Assembly (NCBI RefSeq): GCF_963855985.1
Contig: NC_087119.1
Location: 9,976,001-10,040,000 of the forward strand
Length of the DNA stretch: 64,000 bases
DNA from: Ostrinia nubilalis
Taxonomy: Eukaryota > Arthropoda > Insecta > Lepidoptera > Crambidae
Reading direction: 5' to 3'
This document shows positions 49,801 to 60,703 of the stretch, piece after piece. Position numbers and translations under genes: made by a program. The notes below the pieces were generated by a model, which saw only the letters and a program-made list of their open reading frames with translations, was not told where the DNA came from and did no database searches. Positions within the stretch are counted from its first letter, which is position 1; the number at the start of each line of letters is the position of its first letter.

Positions 49801-52800
49801 TAAGGCGGGGGCCACGTTGTTAGACGCGTCCAAACACAAAGTACGCCCCAGCACTAGCTCGTGGCGATCCGTCTCAAACCACATCTAGAAGTAACCATGC
49901 ATACTCATTATTACTATCGCTATCATCAGGTCAGTGGCCTTATTCACGTAACAAAACTTCAACGACAACAAGACACTGAGTTGCGATCCTATCGAGTAAT
50001 CGTTCTATCGAAAATGAACCTTGTGAATACGGATTTAGAACTGTTTTTCAATGGGACGACGTAACAAAACTTCAATGACAACAAATAGCTGAGTTGCGAT
50101 CCTATCGAGTAATCGTTCTATCGAAAATGAACCTTGTGAATACGGATTTAGAACTGTTTTTCAATGGGACGACTTCTAAACGTCAGCGAGATCTTGACTG
50201 TCAAAATACGTGAATTGGGCCACAGGTCACTTAAGTCTCCACTGAAGGATCACGGCCCTACCTCAGCCAGAGGTAAATGGAAGGTTTGACCAACACTCCC
50301 CACTTGGGTCAAACACTTCCACGTATGTATTACGGTTGTCTCGGGAGAAACATTATTAAAAATCATTCATATTACTAAAAATCGAATTATGCAGCAAATT
50401 GGAAAGTTGGAAAACAACTCAATTTTTAGGGATATATTGTAGTGTGTTTCCAAAGAAGATGACGTGTTAATAATAAAATAATAATAAATAAATCTTTGGA
50501 CAATTTTACACAACTAGCTAGCTATCTCCAGCTAGCCCCAAAGTAAGCAACTTTTTTTTTAATCTACAACGAGGAAGCTCTTGGCCTGTATATCTCACCT
50601 GATGGTAAGTGACGATCAGGCCGAAGGTGGAAGCGAACTTCACCCGGAATCCTCAACCACAGAGGAACTGGCTATCTTACCTCTAACTGCCGGAACACAA
50701 CAATGCTGTTAACATTGTTGTTATGGCGACAGACTTAGATAAGATGGTGGTAGCTAGCCAGGCGGACATAGAACAAGCCCTACCACCAACCAAACCGAAC
50801 AGAAAAATCTAACCCCACTGGGAATCGAACCACAGAGGCGGTTATATTATATGCTTATATGCTTGTGTTATGAATTATGGTAATCATTTAGGCTACTGTA
50901 TTTTGACAGTAACAATACTGTTAAAATAAATTACCTAAACCTAAATTAAGCATGCAGAATTGCAGCGGTCTAAGCACTTACCTGGTTCAAGGTCCTGAAG
51001 CAACTAGCCAGCACCAGTCCGCTGCCCTTGGTCTTGATGTCTTTAGCACTCTGCGCGCAAAGCGTTGTATTCTTCAATCGTAATTGGTACGAGTCTGTGT
51101 AATTGCGTTTCCTGAAATGAAACCAATAACAGTCATAGAATTAGGATGATGTAAACGGCACTGTGTGTGATCATACGAAAAGGGTTGATTTTACTGTTTT
51201 GTTTCAATCAAAAGACATCCTTTGCTGGACAAAGGCCTCTCCCAAGGATTTACACCGTGACTGGTTGCGCTGCCCACATCAAGTGCTTGCTGCAACATTC
51301 ACTATAGTCTGGTCCGTGAGCACGTAGAATTTTGTCCAATGACCCCTAGCTAACCATCCTTATCGCTCGCGCGTAATTATGTTGCTATCGCGCTCGCACA
51401 CTCACTGCGGGTGCCAGTCGCACAGTCGCGACAGCAATATAATTACGCGCGAGCGATAAGGATGGGTAGCTAGGGGTCATTGGACAAAATTCTACGTGCT
51501 CACGGACCGGGCTTTAGATCATTGGCAACTCCTGTGTAGCCAGATCTACAAAATCCAACCAGTGAATCCAAATCCAAGAAAGTAAATGAAATCAACAGAC
51601 AATGACAATAAATCTGAAGAACATAAATATGTATGTGTTAGAAGTTAAGGATCACCTCGCTCCAATGCAAAGTACTGCACTATAATCATTATCATCATCA
51701 TTTTAGCCACAGCATGTCCAGACTTCGTTTCGTCTTTAGACACAGGTAGGTTGGACGAAAAAATGTTATGTTCGTTCGGGAAACTCCGAACGCTGCCCAG
51801 TCGAGTTGGTTTCGACGATTGACCTTTTTTCTCGAAATTAAACCTACCCAGCTGGATCGCTTATCCAAGATACTACTAAGGCTAAGAACTCATGGCGCGA
51901 TTTTCACCCGCTTCTGTAGAATCTTTCTTCTGTAGAATGCAGACACTTATGTAAAAACTAATGCACAACTGACGACGCGGTTTTCCCCCGCAGCGGGCGC
52001 GGTTGTAATCGGGTCCCGCTCGGCGGTTTTCGCCCGCGCAAAAACCGCCCGATAGGCGGGCGACCATTTTTTGTACCAGTGACTTAGCACGCTTAGTTCT
52101 TAGAACAACCGCGCAAATAACCGCTCCCGTGAGTTTTGAAATAAAACCGCAATTCCACAACCGACGCGGGCGCGGGTGAAAATCGCGCCGTGAGTTCTTA
52201 GCCTGAAATCACCTGGAGTGCCACGGCTGGAATTTGTTCTTCTCGGGATCATTTAGGGCTGCAACTCTCTTATTAGCCACGGTGTCTTCTCCTGTCTCCA
52301 GCTCCGGGTATACATTATCCAGGTACCACTTGAAGGAGTTGCAATTGAGCGACTCGCGCAGAGCCTGTCTCTCGCTTATGTCGCCGATTGACACGTGAGC
52401 TGCGGACGGGTTTTGCTCGAATACTTTTTTCTGTAAGAAAAGAAAGGCACTGCTTACAAGCCTGGCTGGAGGTTGATGCTATAATATTAGTAATAGCACA
52501 GAATAATAATAAATACTACGTACAGAAGGTTTTCTTCGCCAAGGTATTAAAAAAATATATGCTCAATGTCGTTAACAATATGGAGTAATTTAGCTTATCT
52601 CAAGAGTCGAGCACCATTTTGATGACAAACGTCAGTGATCGGTACTGCGCCGAAGCCATAGGGCTGACTTCGGTAAAATTATGTGTGACGTGAGGTGCCA
52701 AACTGCGGAAAATGGCGGAGGAAATACATGATTAAGCATGAATTATATTTTGTGTTTCTTTTTTATTCAGGCAGTTAAAATATTGCACAGTATTAATTAC

Positions 52801-55800
52801 ACCACCGTTTTTACATAAATAGTTTATTGTCTCTACAATGCAAATGGGTGAAGAATACACGTGCGTGCGTCAATGCTCGCTCGTGATTGTCCTGTCGATT
52901 AGATATCTCAGGAGGTGTAGTCTCACGTGTTTTGTTTTCGATGCAAACTCGCGGAGATGAACAGGCCTGGTAATAGCTCGTCTCGATCAGCTAATCCGTG
53001 AACCAAAATACCGCTATTATAAAGAAAGAAATTTATAATCTACACTAATATTACAAAGAGGAAAACTTTGTTTGTTTGTTTGTTTATAATGAATAGGCCC
53101 AAAAACTACCGAACCGTTTTTAAAAATTCTTTCACCATTCGAAAGCTACATTATCCGCGAGTAACATAGGCTAAATTTTATTTTGGAAAAAAATAGGGTT
53201 CCGTAAAATATGTAGATAATGTAGTCTACGCGCGCGAAGCCGCCGGCGGAAAGCTAGTGCTATAATATAAAAATAAATATGTAGTTCATTAGAAATTATG
53301 CAACAATCAAATAAAGGCGTAGTCCCACGCAATAACGTGGCCCCCCGGCTGCAAGTATCAGTCCCAGGCTGCCATCTTTATAAATAAGGAACAAACCACA
53401 TATTCGTCCATCCACACGCGAGCCATGCGCATGGAATTGCGCATCATGTGGTCCTCCTTGTCGCCCACGCCGTAAGGCCGCCGCTTGCGGAACACGTGAC
53501 CCACGCGGCTACAGGGAATCAGCTCTAAGCTGCCCCCACACATCCAGATCTGAAAAGAGAAACGTATTTATGGTGATTGATGTTGTAACATAAGGAATTC
53601 TCACAAAAAGAGATTCTGCTGCTCAAATGCAACAACTTTTCCCAAGAGAAATAGAAAATTAGTTCCAAGAGTTTTAAAAATATCTCTGACTTATTACCGT
53701 CGCCAATTAGGGGACGTAATTTTTTAGACAATTTGGATGATATTCCGGTACGAAAGTTGTTGCATTTGAACAGTAAAATCAATCTTCACTACATAGTATA
53801 AAACAGTCGCTTTTCGCTGTCCGTCCCTATGTATGCTTAGATCATTAAAACTATGCAAAGGATTTTGATGCGGTTTTTTTTAATAGATAGAGTCAGTTTT
53901 AAGAGATTCAAGAGGAAAGTTTATATGTTAAATTTGTACCCGTGCAAAGCCAGGGCGGGTCGCTCGCTAGTAATATAAACAACGAGTCACATTGTAAAAG
54001 GGAAAAAATTTAATCGAATGATCCGTGGCGTAACTATACGGTGGCAGGGCCTCGAACGGTATAGTTACACCACTGCGAATGATTCAGTCGTTCTAATCTT
54101 CTGCATTTAAAAAAATACACAATAACAGAAATGCTACCACTTGAATAAAACATACCCTGAAAGATATTTCCAAGTTTTCGCCTCCCCACACGTTCATCCC
54201 GGGGTCATATTTTCCTATGTAGTTGAAGTACTCGCGGTAAATAGCGAACAACCCACCGGCCATCGTTGGAGACTTGATTGGTTTCACGAAGTCCTCATCA
54301 TCTAAAAGGGAAAAAAAACTAAATATTGTTCTTTTAGGGCCGATTTTTCAATCGTCAGATAACTTTTAACTGAAGAATAAACTTGTCATTTTGACATATT
54401 TTCTATACTGAAACTGTCAATGTGCCAAACTTATTCTGCAGTTAAAATTTATCCGACGATTGAAAAATCAGCCCTTAATAGAACAGATTGAGATGTTAGT
54501 GATTTTTAAGTAAGGCCCAGAACAGACGGTGAAACGCAACTGCAACGAAACTGCAACTGCTAGTTACTTTTGAGTTGCATCTAAGTTTCTGCCATAGCGT
54601 CCGTTGAGAGACCACACATGACGCGACCAGTTTGAAACTCTCAGTTTCAGTTTCATTCATCAGAATCATCAGAAAGTTGCAGTGGCGTTTCACCGTCTGT
54701 TCTGGGCCTAACTGTCATAGAATAAATCACCCATGTTGATGTTGTAACATTACTAATCTGGAATCTACAATAGGGATAGACTAAGAGCTGGTGAACGCCA
54801 GACCTACGTCATTTTATAAAAGCTGAAAGTTTGTCAGCGTATGCTCCCAATATAGCTTAGAATGTCGGTGCATCGTGAGGTTTGGGTCATCGTGGCTTTG
54901 GCAGCTAGCGAAAATGTAAATAAACTAATTTAAATTGAGAAAATTAAGTTTAAGATTTTGACGTCACGCAGAACTTCAACGCGCCTTATAATGTTATGCT
55001 AAAAGCACGCCGAATTGCGAGACTATAATCTACTACATAAAAATGTCGGGTTTTCCTTCCTGACGCTATAACTCCAGAACGCACGAACCGATTTCCACGG
55101 TTTTGCATTCGTTGGTAAGGTCTCGGGCTCCGTGAGTTTTATAGCAAAGAAAATTCAGGAAAATTTAACAAACGAAATTCCACGCGGGCGAAGCTGCGGG
55201 CGGAAAGCTAGTCTATCTGTTAGTAGTCTGTTCGTCAGTCTGATTAAAACTCGAGAACGGCTGGGCCGATTGAGCTGATTTTGGTTTTAAAATGTTTGTC
55301 GTAGTCCAGGGTAGGTCTAAACCGGTGAGCAAATACGCGCGCGATATTGTTTTTCTGTGACAGACAAAATTCCACGCGGGCGAAGCCGCGGGCGGAAAGC
55401 TAGTAAGAAATAAAACTTGAAATCAAAATTAGCAAAGAGTAGCAAATTCGGAAGAAAGGGGCTTCATTGGTAATACATTAGTTGGGAATCGACCCCAGAA
55501 CCAGTCTAGACAGAGCAACTCTCCATCCGCTGGACAAAGGATTCACTTACCGTCTACAAATTGATAAATTGTCGTTTAACAAGAACATGCACGATAGCAC
55601 TACACATGTATACTTTGCAAGTGGACTTACGTCTCAATGTTCCTTTAGGGAGATTATCCCATTTGAAGTGAAGGCCCCAATTAAAGCCGCCTCTTACGAG
55701 TGGACTGGCATTGTATTCGAAGGTGTCTGCGTTGATCACGTCTATGACTGGCATGACTGCTCTTGACGAGTAGCGGATGTGGACCCCATCCACACCTTGG

Positions 55801-58693
55801 GAGAGACGAGCGAGCAGCGGAGGCAACCAGTCCACATTCACTTCGATATGGGAATCCAAGAAAATTAACACCTGTAAAAAAAAGTTTTATAAATGAAAAC
55901 GCTGATCTGGCCTAGCAGCATGTAGAAATTAAACATTTCGAAACGCTTGAAAATATCATCATCATTAATAGAACATTAGTCTCCGCCACAGGAATACAAC
56001 TTTCTTCATTAAACCAGAGGCAAATGGATGATTTGGCCAACACTACCCAAGCTGGTTACATAGCATAGGTCTCATGTTCTCCTCATATTTCTCCCTAAGT
56101 TGCCTCTTACGACATGTTTTCACAGAGCTTCTTAAACTGTTTTACTGTATATATCCTAAGACTTAGGACATAAAATTCTTAGTATACTCACATCACCAAC
56201 ACTGTTGTCAGCACCATACAACCTTGCCCGAATGAGCCCTTCCCTTTTGCTAGTCCTCAGTAACCTTATAGTTAACCCAGTTTTAGTCAGCTTGACATAG
56301 TTTTTATCAGTCGTTTTTTTATCTACATTATTGTCATCATTAATATAGTCAACAACGTTGTCATCAATGTTATTAGTCTCCAGCATGTCCTCCTCTTTAC
56401 GCATTTTACTATTTAACCCGTTCACAGCTTTTTGTACATTCTCATTGAGTCCTTCCAAATCACTGAAGTCATCTACTAAGATGATCTCCTTCAAATACCT
56501 TGCATCGGTTCTATCTAAAATGGAATGAACTGACCGCATCAGTGTTTCAAAGTGTTCATTATAGAAGCATATGATTATTGACGATGTTGGAAGTTTCGCA
56601 GCATACTTTTGTATTCGGCACCTGCAATGCAGCAAACCTGTTAACTGGTAACATTTATTTACATATTTATTACAATAACCCAGCTTCTGCCGACAACCTC
56701 ATTTTGTTTCATCATGTATGTGGCAATTGATTTCCATTTACAGGTAAAGATTACATTAGTAAAGATTACATTAGTAAAGATTACATTAGTAAAGAGACTT
56801 ACATTTTATTTCGAGTATCTGGAAGTCCCCTATGATTCCCAATCCTCTGCGATATGAGAGCATTGAATGCGTGCAAATTATAGCCTTTTTCTCGCGTTCT
56901 GACATCTTCAGCATTGCGTATTAATCCCAGTTGATTATCTGCAGAATTATGTGGATTTTCATTAATTAACTATAACTTTATGCTGTTTAATAAAGTCATA
57001 AAAACAGTCCTGGATAACCCATTAGGAACATTTCTGTCAGGTCAGATAAACTTTTGGTTACACAAGTCTCGGAGAGAGGTAGATAGCAGAGCTAATAATA
57101 AAAAACCTTTGTATTTTAGATGTCCAATAACTGTCCACAACATTATCATAAACAGGTGAAGCAGGCCTATATGTATGATAGGATATACATTTTTACAATG
57201 GCTAATGCCATAATTTCAAAAACCAATAGTATAGTGAGACTGAAAATGAACCCAGAAATACTAGGTGGGCTAAGGTCCCAACTATTCAAAACCCCACAAT
57301 CATCCCCACAAATATCTGATTCTCACAAACTGATAAGTACCTATGTATGTTTAAGCAAAAAAGGTCAGTTTGATTTTCTCAATTCAATAAAGTATCAAAA
57401 TAAAACATATTTATTGCAATTATGTTATAATCCATGTCATTAATTCCACTTTTCTATTGGTCGCCATATCTTTCTATGAATTGCATTCAAAGCCTTAAGC
57501 AAAACTGTGTGAAATCAAGTCTCAAATCAAGAAATGAGAATAGTATAGAATATTTTTTTGATACTTGTATGTAGCCCTTAAGTTTAACAATAATTAGCTA
57601 TCAGTAAAATTGCACTTACCCAAACTTTTGTCTGGCTGAGCAGACATTTTCATCCCGAGTTGTTTTGCAAATTTTTCTTTCAACATCATTTTTCTCTGAT
57701 AATCAGAACGAGACTTGAAAGATTTCCATTTACTCGCAGAGAATCTATCATACACTCGAGGGCTATCAAAAAGTAGATTTTTGCCTTCCAAATCAGCAAT
57801 AGATTTGTCATTGTTTTTTATTCTATCCTTTTCTCCAGTGTTCACTAAACGATAGTGTATCTTTCCTTCAATGTCATGTAATGATTTGTCATCTAGAACC
57901 AATGCCATTATTTTTGAGTTATGCTCATTTGATACATGTTGTAAATTCAACTAACTTAACCTTTTGTATGTCTAAGCACTGACCAGTAGGCCTAGGATGC
58001 GCGCCACGATAAGCGGTTATCACGCCGTTTTAACAATTTTGCCCATACATTTTGACGTCAATAAGGTAAATCACGGCGCACAGACACAGACTTCAACATT
58101 GTGTCTGGAATTTCTGCATTTGATTATTTAAAACTAGTTGTTTTCTTTCATTTTGGTAAACATACAAATAAGTAAAAGAGAATACAATGATTAATAAAAT
58201 AAAACAAACACTTATATTGTTTAAAGTTATCAATGGGCGCTTTACTTATGTAGAATAGAATGTAGAAGCTAAATATTTATGAATTCCTATTTTAATCAAA
58301 TCAATAAGATCATAATCTTAATCATGGATACAAATTCTAAACCAGTCAAGTGAATTAATTAGTTCTTACATAACTCAAGAGAACTGAGCTGCATGACAAA
58401 ATGGAATGGAAAGGATTTTTGGAAATTATTAAATTACTACTTTTCCAGTAGTTTCAGCACAGTATATTCGATTTCTACTTTTCATCAGGGTAAACGATGA
58501 GTTTACTCATAAGAAATGGTATTTCTAAATTATGGATTTATGGGAATGTAATACAAAACGCTTTAAGTTAGTAAAAAGCAACTAAAATGCACTTACCATG
58601 TTTATTCAACATCCAATAAAGGTAAAGAGAGACACTCCACGTCGCAGAGGCAATAAGAATCCCCCAAAGGAAGGAATTATTAATTTTACGCAT
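46888..58693 (-). CDS. Galnt11: Polypeptide N-acetylgalactosaminyltransferase, GALNT11/Pgant35A type, complete
   Basis: This enzyme starts mucin-type O-glycosylation in the Golgi by transferring GalNAc from UDP-GalNAc to Ser/Thr. Exons, 5' to 3': 58693-58597, 57892-57620, 56938-56803, 56621-56192, 55871-55631, 54301-54156, 53549-53397, 52430-52213, 51111-50982, 49884-49750, 47019-46888. They total 2,091 nt (696 residues) with all phases and GT-AG ends consistent. Residues 8-28 form a signal-anchor segment after a short cytoplasmic tail (MRKINN). The catalytic domain has FYNEHF (188-193), the DSH metal motif (318-320), WGGEN (431-435) and the metal-binding His459 in CSRVGHVFR. The C-terminal third is a ricin-type lectin domain (about 565-696) with three Cys-containing repeats. 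[14 protein letters not shown] and [13 protein letters not shown] favour GALNT11 over other isoforms. An acidic insert lies at about 238-283. Start of exon 2 is the least certain junction, chosen because its phase fits the signal-anchor exon. Confidence 0.93.
47094..47288 (+). repeat. Metulj-like short interspersed element
   Basis: It starts TACTAATATTATAAAGAGG and ends ATTCCACGCGGGCGAAGCCG, then CGGGCGGAAAGCTAGT. It lies in the last intron of the GALNT11-like gene, 75 bases upstream of the last exon in transcript direction. Confidence 0.8.
47452..49044. mobile_element. PIF/Harbinger-type element with TTA duplication
   Basis: TTA flanks both ends (47449-47451 and 49045-49047). The termini CACCCGTATTCACAAAC and GTTTGTGAATACGGGTG are inverted repeats of 17 bases. 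Length is 1,593 bases. Inside is a broken Myb/SANT-like gene (47766-48489, plus strand). On the opposite strand, near 48,540-48,670, an acceptor-like TTTTAG is followed by a short open frame of about 42 codons ending VSVASGK. No DDE transposase was recognised. A one-ended relative lies at 20,006. It lies in the last intron of the GALNT11-like gene. Confidence 0.75.
47766..48489 (+). pseudogene. Broken Myb/SANT-like gene inside the Harbinger-type element
   Basis: Three pieces have splice-like borders: 47766-47788, 47899-48185 and 48281-48489. The first two give [20 protein letters not shown], then LLIVAII and a stop. A shifted frame continues with RPIIENK, and later [11 protein letters not shown] with a stop, then LSQESIKR. 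These echo the trihelix/Myb-like DNA-binding domain that accompanies Harbinger transposases. The last piece is an intact coiled-coil-like tail ([20 protein letters not shown]). Internal stops and a frameshift show it is no longer functional. Confidence 0.6.
49271..49377 (-). repeat. Truncated inverted copy of the GGCCCAGAACAGACGG MITE
   Basis: It reads as the complement of the central part of the MITE at 54514-54708 (GTGTGGTCTCTCAACGGACG, CTATGGCAGAAACTTAGATG). It stops where the next full copy begins. The second copy probably inserted beside or within the first. Confidence 0.65.
49381..49577. repeat. 197-base Harbinger-like MITE, copy 1
   Basis: TTA flanks both ends (49378-49380 and 49578-49580). 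The termini GGCCCAGAACAGACG and CGTCTGTTCTGGGCC are inverted repeats. A near-identical copy lies at 54514-54708. It lies in the last intron of the GALNT11-like gene. Confidence 0.88.
49934..50223. repeat. MITE containing a 113-base tandem duplication
   Basis: The ends GTGGCCTTATTCACGTA and TACGTGAATTGGGCCAC are imperfect inverted repeats. Inside, unit 49948-50060 is repeated at 50061-50173 with only a few differences (both start GTAACAAAACTTCAA and end GGGACGAC). It sits in the GALNT11-like intron just before the 49884-49750 exon. Confidence 0.8.
50560..50840 (-). repeat. tRNA-derived SINE-like element
   Basis: On the minus strand it begins GGTTCGATTCCCAGTGGGG, a B-box-like sequence. It then has GGTGGTAGGGCTTGTTC and CTACCACC motifs of a common lepidopteran repeat, and ends in a T/A-rich run. 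It lies in an intron of the GALNT11-like gene. Confidence 0.55.
51305..51520. repeat. Foldback element with about 90-base arms
   Basis: The left arm (GGTCCGTGAGCACGTAGAAT, TTTGTCCAATGACCCCTAGC, CTTATCGCTCGCGCGTAATT) is almost perfectly complementary to the right arm, around a short centre at about 51,400-51,430. Such a long hairpin in an intron is typical of foldback MITEs. Target duplication was not resolved. Confidence 0.8.
51880..52203. repeat. GC-rich MITE almost touching a splice donor
   Basis: The ends GGCTAAGAACTCATGGCGCG and GCGCCGTGAGTTCTTAGCC are inverted repeats of the same family as 31602-31847. Flanks are TAA and TGA, so a 3-base duplication is degraded or absent. The minus-strand exon ends at 52213, so only nine bases, including the donor GT, separate element and exon. 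Confidence 0.8.
53043..53258 (+). repeat. Metulj-like short interspersed element
   Basis: It runs from CACTAATATTACAAAGAGG to CGAAGCCGCCGGCGGAAAGC plus TAGT. It is intronic in the GALNT11-like gene, about 140 bases from the exon that ends at 53397. Confidence 0.75.
53790..53971 (+). repeat. Divergent Metulj-like element
   Basis: It starts CTACATAGTATAAAACAGTC and ends GCAAAGCCAGGGCGGGTCGC, then TCGCTAGT. It is more diverged than the other copies. Confidence 0.5.
54337..54474. repeat. 138-base Harbinger-like MITE near a splice acceptor
   Basis: TTA flanks both ends (54334-54336 and 54475-54477). The termini GGGCCGATTTTTCAATCGTC and GACGATTGAAAAATCAGCCC are inverted repeats. The minus-strand exon starts at 54301, so only the branch-point and polypyrimidine zone separates the element from the acceptor. 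Confidence 0.85.
54514..54708. repeat. 195-base Harbinger-like MITE, copy 2
   Basis: TAA flanks both ends (54511-54513 and 54709-54711). The termini GGCCCAGAACAGACGGTGAA and TTCACCGTCTGTTCTGGGCC are inverted repeats. Same family as 49381-49577. Confidence 0.88.
55029..55212 (+). repeat. Metulj-like element, first of a head-to-tail pair
   Basis: It begins near CTACTACATAAAAATGTCGG, contains ACGCACGAACCGATTTCCAC and ends CGAAGCTGCGGGCGGAAAGC plus TAGT. The next copy starts immediately. Confidence 0.7.
55213..55404 (+). repeat. Metulj-like element, second of the pair
   Basis: It has GTCTGTTCGTCAGTCTG near its start, GTGACAGACAAAATTCCACG and the GAAGCCGCGGGCGGAAAGCT end. It directly follows the copy at 55029, in the same orientation. 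Confidence 0.75.
56746..56790. repeat. Three tandem copies of a 15-base unit next to a splice donor
   Basis: AAAGATTACATTAGT is repeated exactly three times, followed by a partial unit AAAGA. The minus-strand exon ends at 56803 with donor GTAAGT, so the array begins about ten bases into the intron. Confidence 0.9.
57985..58080 (+). repeat. One-ended copy of the AGTAGGCCTA MITE
   Basis: AGTAGGCCTAGGATGCGCGC followed by CACGATAAGCGGTTATCACG matches one side of the element at 1193-1303, including its inner TTTTGCCCATACATTTTG part. The other end is degraded. It lies in the first intron of the GALNT11-like gene. Confidence 0.65.
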
Positions 58694-59566
58694 TTTAAAG
58701 ATCATATCCTTTGAAAAATCTCTTTAAAGTTGAAGAAATTGTTGCTACATGCACAAAATTTAAACAGCTGCTTTCCAACTGTTTTACTGTATTACAATAA
58801 AACTAATAGTAATAAGTCTACAGCATTTACGTAGGTTTAATAAACAATGTAAATGAACACATTATTGTGAATTTTATTATCTTTTTCGGCAACTTTTTAA
58901 TAGAAGCTTGATTTTTTGATTTCAGATGATTACGTACCACCAACCAAACAACACAACAGTTTTTTGACCACAGTTTGACATGTGGTTTGACATATTTGTT
59001 GAACCGGTTCTTTTTTTTCTTTTAAAAAAAAATTATCATAAGACAGTGGTGTCCGTTAGAAAAGTAGTTAATAGAGTTGAATTTAATCGATTATGATTTA
59101 TAGCGTCATAAAAATATTTTATGTTAAAAGTAAAACTACTATCGTGTATCATTAACAATTTTATTATTATTCTACTTAATGATAGTCATCAACAGCGAAA
59201 AATAAGTTACAATTTTAATAAAAAGCAAAAAACGGACCAATAGCGGGTATATCTGGTTTTGTATAGTCTCTGGTATGTTATTATTATCTTTGGACTGAAA
59301 AAAACGCGGGAACTTTAATGGCAGGAGCGGGAGGTATAGTTAGGTTTTTAGACTAGGCGCTTATAGTTTTAGTCGCCCGATAGATGGTTTATTTGTATGA
59401 AGAATCAGCCGATAGCAAATCGATGTAATGTGCGCACTTTCACTACATTCATTTCTATACTGATTAACAGTCCGACCCAACTATCAGCCAACTAAGACAA
59501 CACCTACCTTAAATTTTTTAACATAACAATTAACAATCAACTTAGACAGTGGCACGGCACTAAATA
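58694..59566. other. Region upstream of the GALNT11-like gene
   Basis: It should contain the 5' untranslated region and promoter of the minus-strand gene. No clear TATA box or initiator could be assigned. Around 59,340-59,500 a diverged repeat with TTAGTCGCCCGATAG resembles sequence at 62,393-62,640. No coding sequence seen. Confidence 0.45.
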
Positions 59567-60703
59567 CAGGGTGACTGGAACTGAACCCGCCATAGCTAAT
59601 ACGCGTATAGAGGAGGTCATTTGCTAATTATTGAACCTTACTTTCTATGGCTAAAGTTTCATAGTTTAGGAGATATGTCAATTTTCATACTTTTTCCGAA
59701 ATTTGACCTAAAAACTGCTTAATTTTTTTTTCTCGCATGATTTTAACCGATTTTTTTATTTAATACTAATATCGAATAAACCTTTAGTCAAATAAAATAA
59801 ATTTCAGATCCAGATAATGATTGAATAACTAGTTACGAGCCGCCAAAGTTTAACAAAAGTACAAACCACGATAAAAAATTCAAGTTCGATTTCGATTTAT
59901 AAAAAAACTAATGGTGATAATGGATTGCCAATGATCTTAAAAATATCTTTACCTTCTCTTCTTTCCAATGATATATCACACGTAGTAAGTAGATATTGAA
60001 ATTTATTAAAAATTCAAAGTTTAGGGAAGAAAATGGAGTAATAATACGAAAATTATCCATACAAAGTTTCTTCAAACATCTCATATTTTCTGCTATACTC
60101 CTTTTCATAACTATTTTTGTGTGTTTTTTGAAAAATTAATTTAAAATAATAATCACATTATGAAGAAAAGATTTAAAAAAAATTCAAAATCAACTTTGTA
60201 TGGATAATTTTTGTATTATTACTCCATTTTCTTCTTTGAACTTTGAATTTTTGACTAATTTCAATATCTAACTACAACGTGTGATATATCATTGGAAAGA
60301 AGAGAAGCTAGAGATATTTTTAAGATTATTGGCAATCCATTATCACCATTAGTTTTTTTTTAAATCGAATTCGAAGTACAATTTTTTTTCGTGGTTTGTA
60401 CTTTTGTTAGACTTTGGCGGCTCGTAACTAGTTATTCAATCATTATCTGGATCAAAAATCTATTTTATTTGAATAAAGACATATTCGATATTAATATCTA
60501 ATAAAAAAAACTGTTGAAATTACGCGAGAAAAAAAATTTAAGCAGTTTTTAGGTCAAATTTCGGAAAAATCTGAAAAAAGTATAAAAATTGACATATCTC
60601 CTAAACTATAAAACTTTAGACATAGAAAGTAAGGTTCAATAATTAGCAAATGACCTCCTCTATACGCGTATTAGCTATGGCGGGTTGAGTTCCAGTCACC
60701 CTG
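59567..60703. mobile_element. 1.1-kb foldback element with TA target site
   Basis: TA flanks both ends (59565-59566 and 60704-60705). The left arm starts CAGGGTGACTGGAACTGAAC and the right arm ends CAACCCGCCATAGC-complementary sequence then CAGTCACCCTG. The arms, each about 500 bases, are complementary with scattered differences along nearly their whole length, leaving a central spacer of roughly 140 bases. A TA duplication suggests Tc1/mariner mobilisation. There is no transposase frame. Confidence 0.88.

Noticed and set aside
52209..52400. Reading past 52213 as extended coding sequence
   Set aside because: A stop follows immediately, while the donor at 52212-52211 and the next exon at 51111 join in phase and continue the lectin domain.
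57893..57950. Earlier start of GALNT11-like exon 2, or a separate start at 57950
   Set aside because: The frame there begins with TTG after a stop. The acceptor TTCTAG at 57893 gives the phase that fits the signal-anchor exon, so the extra residues were left out.
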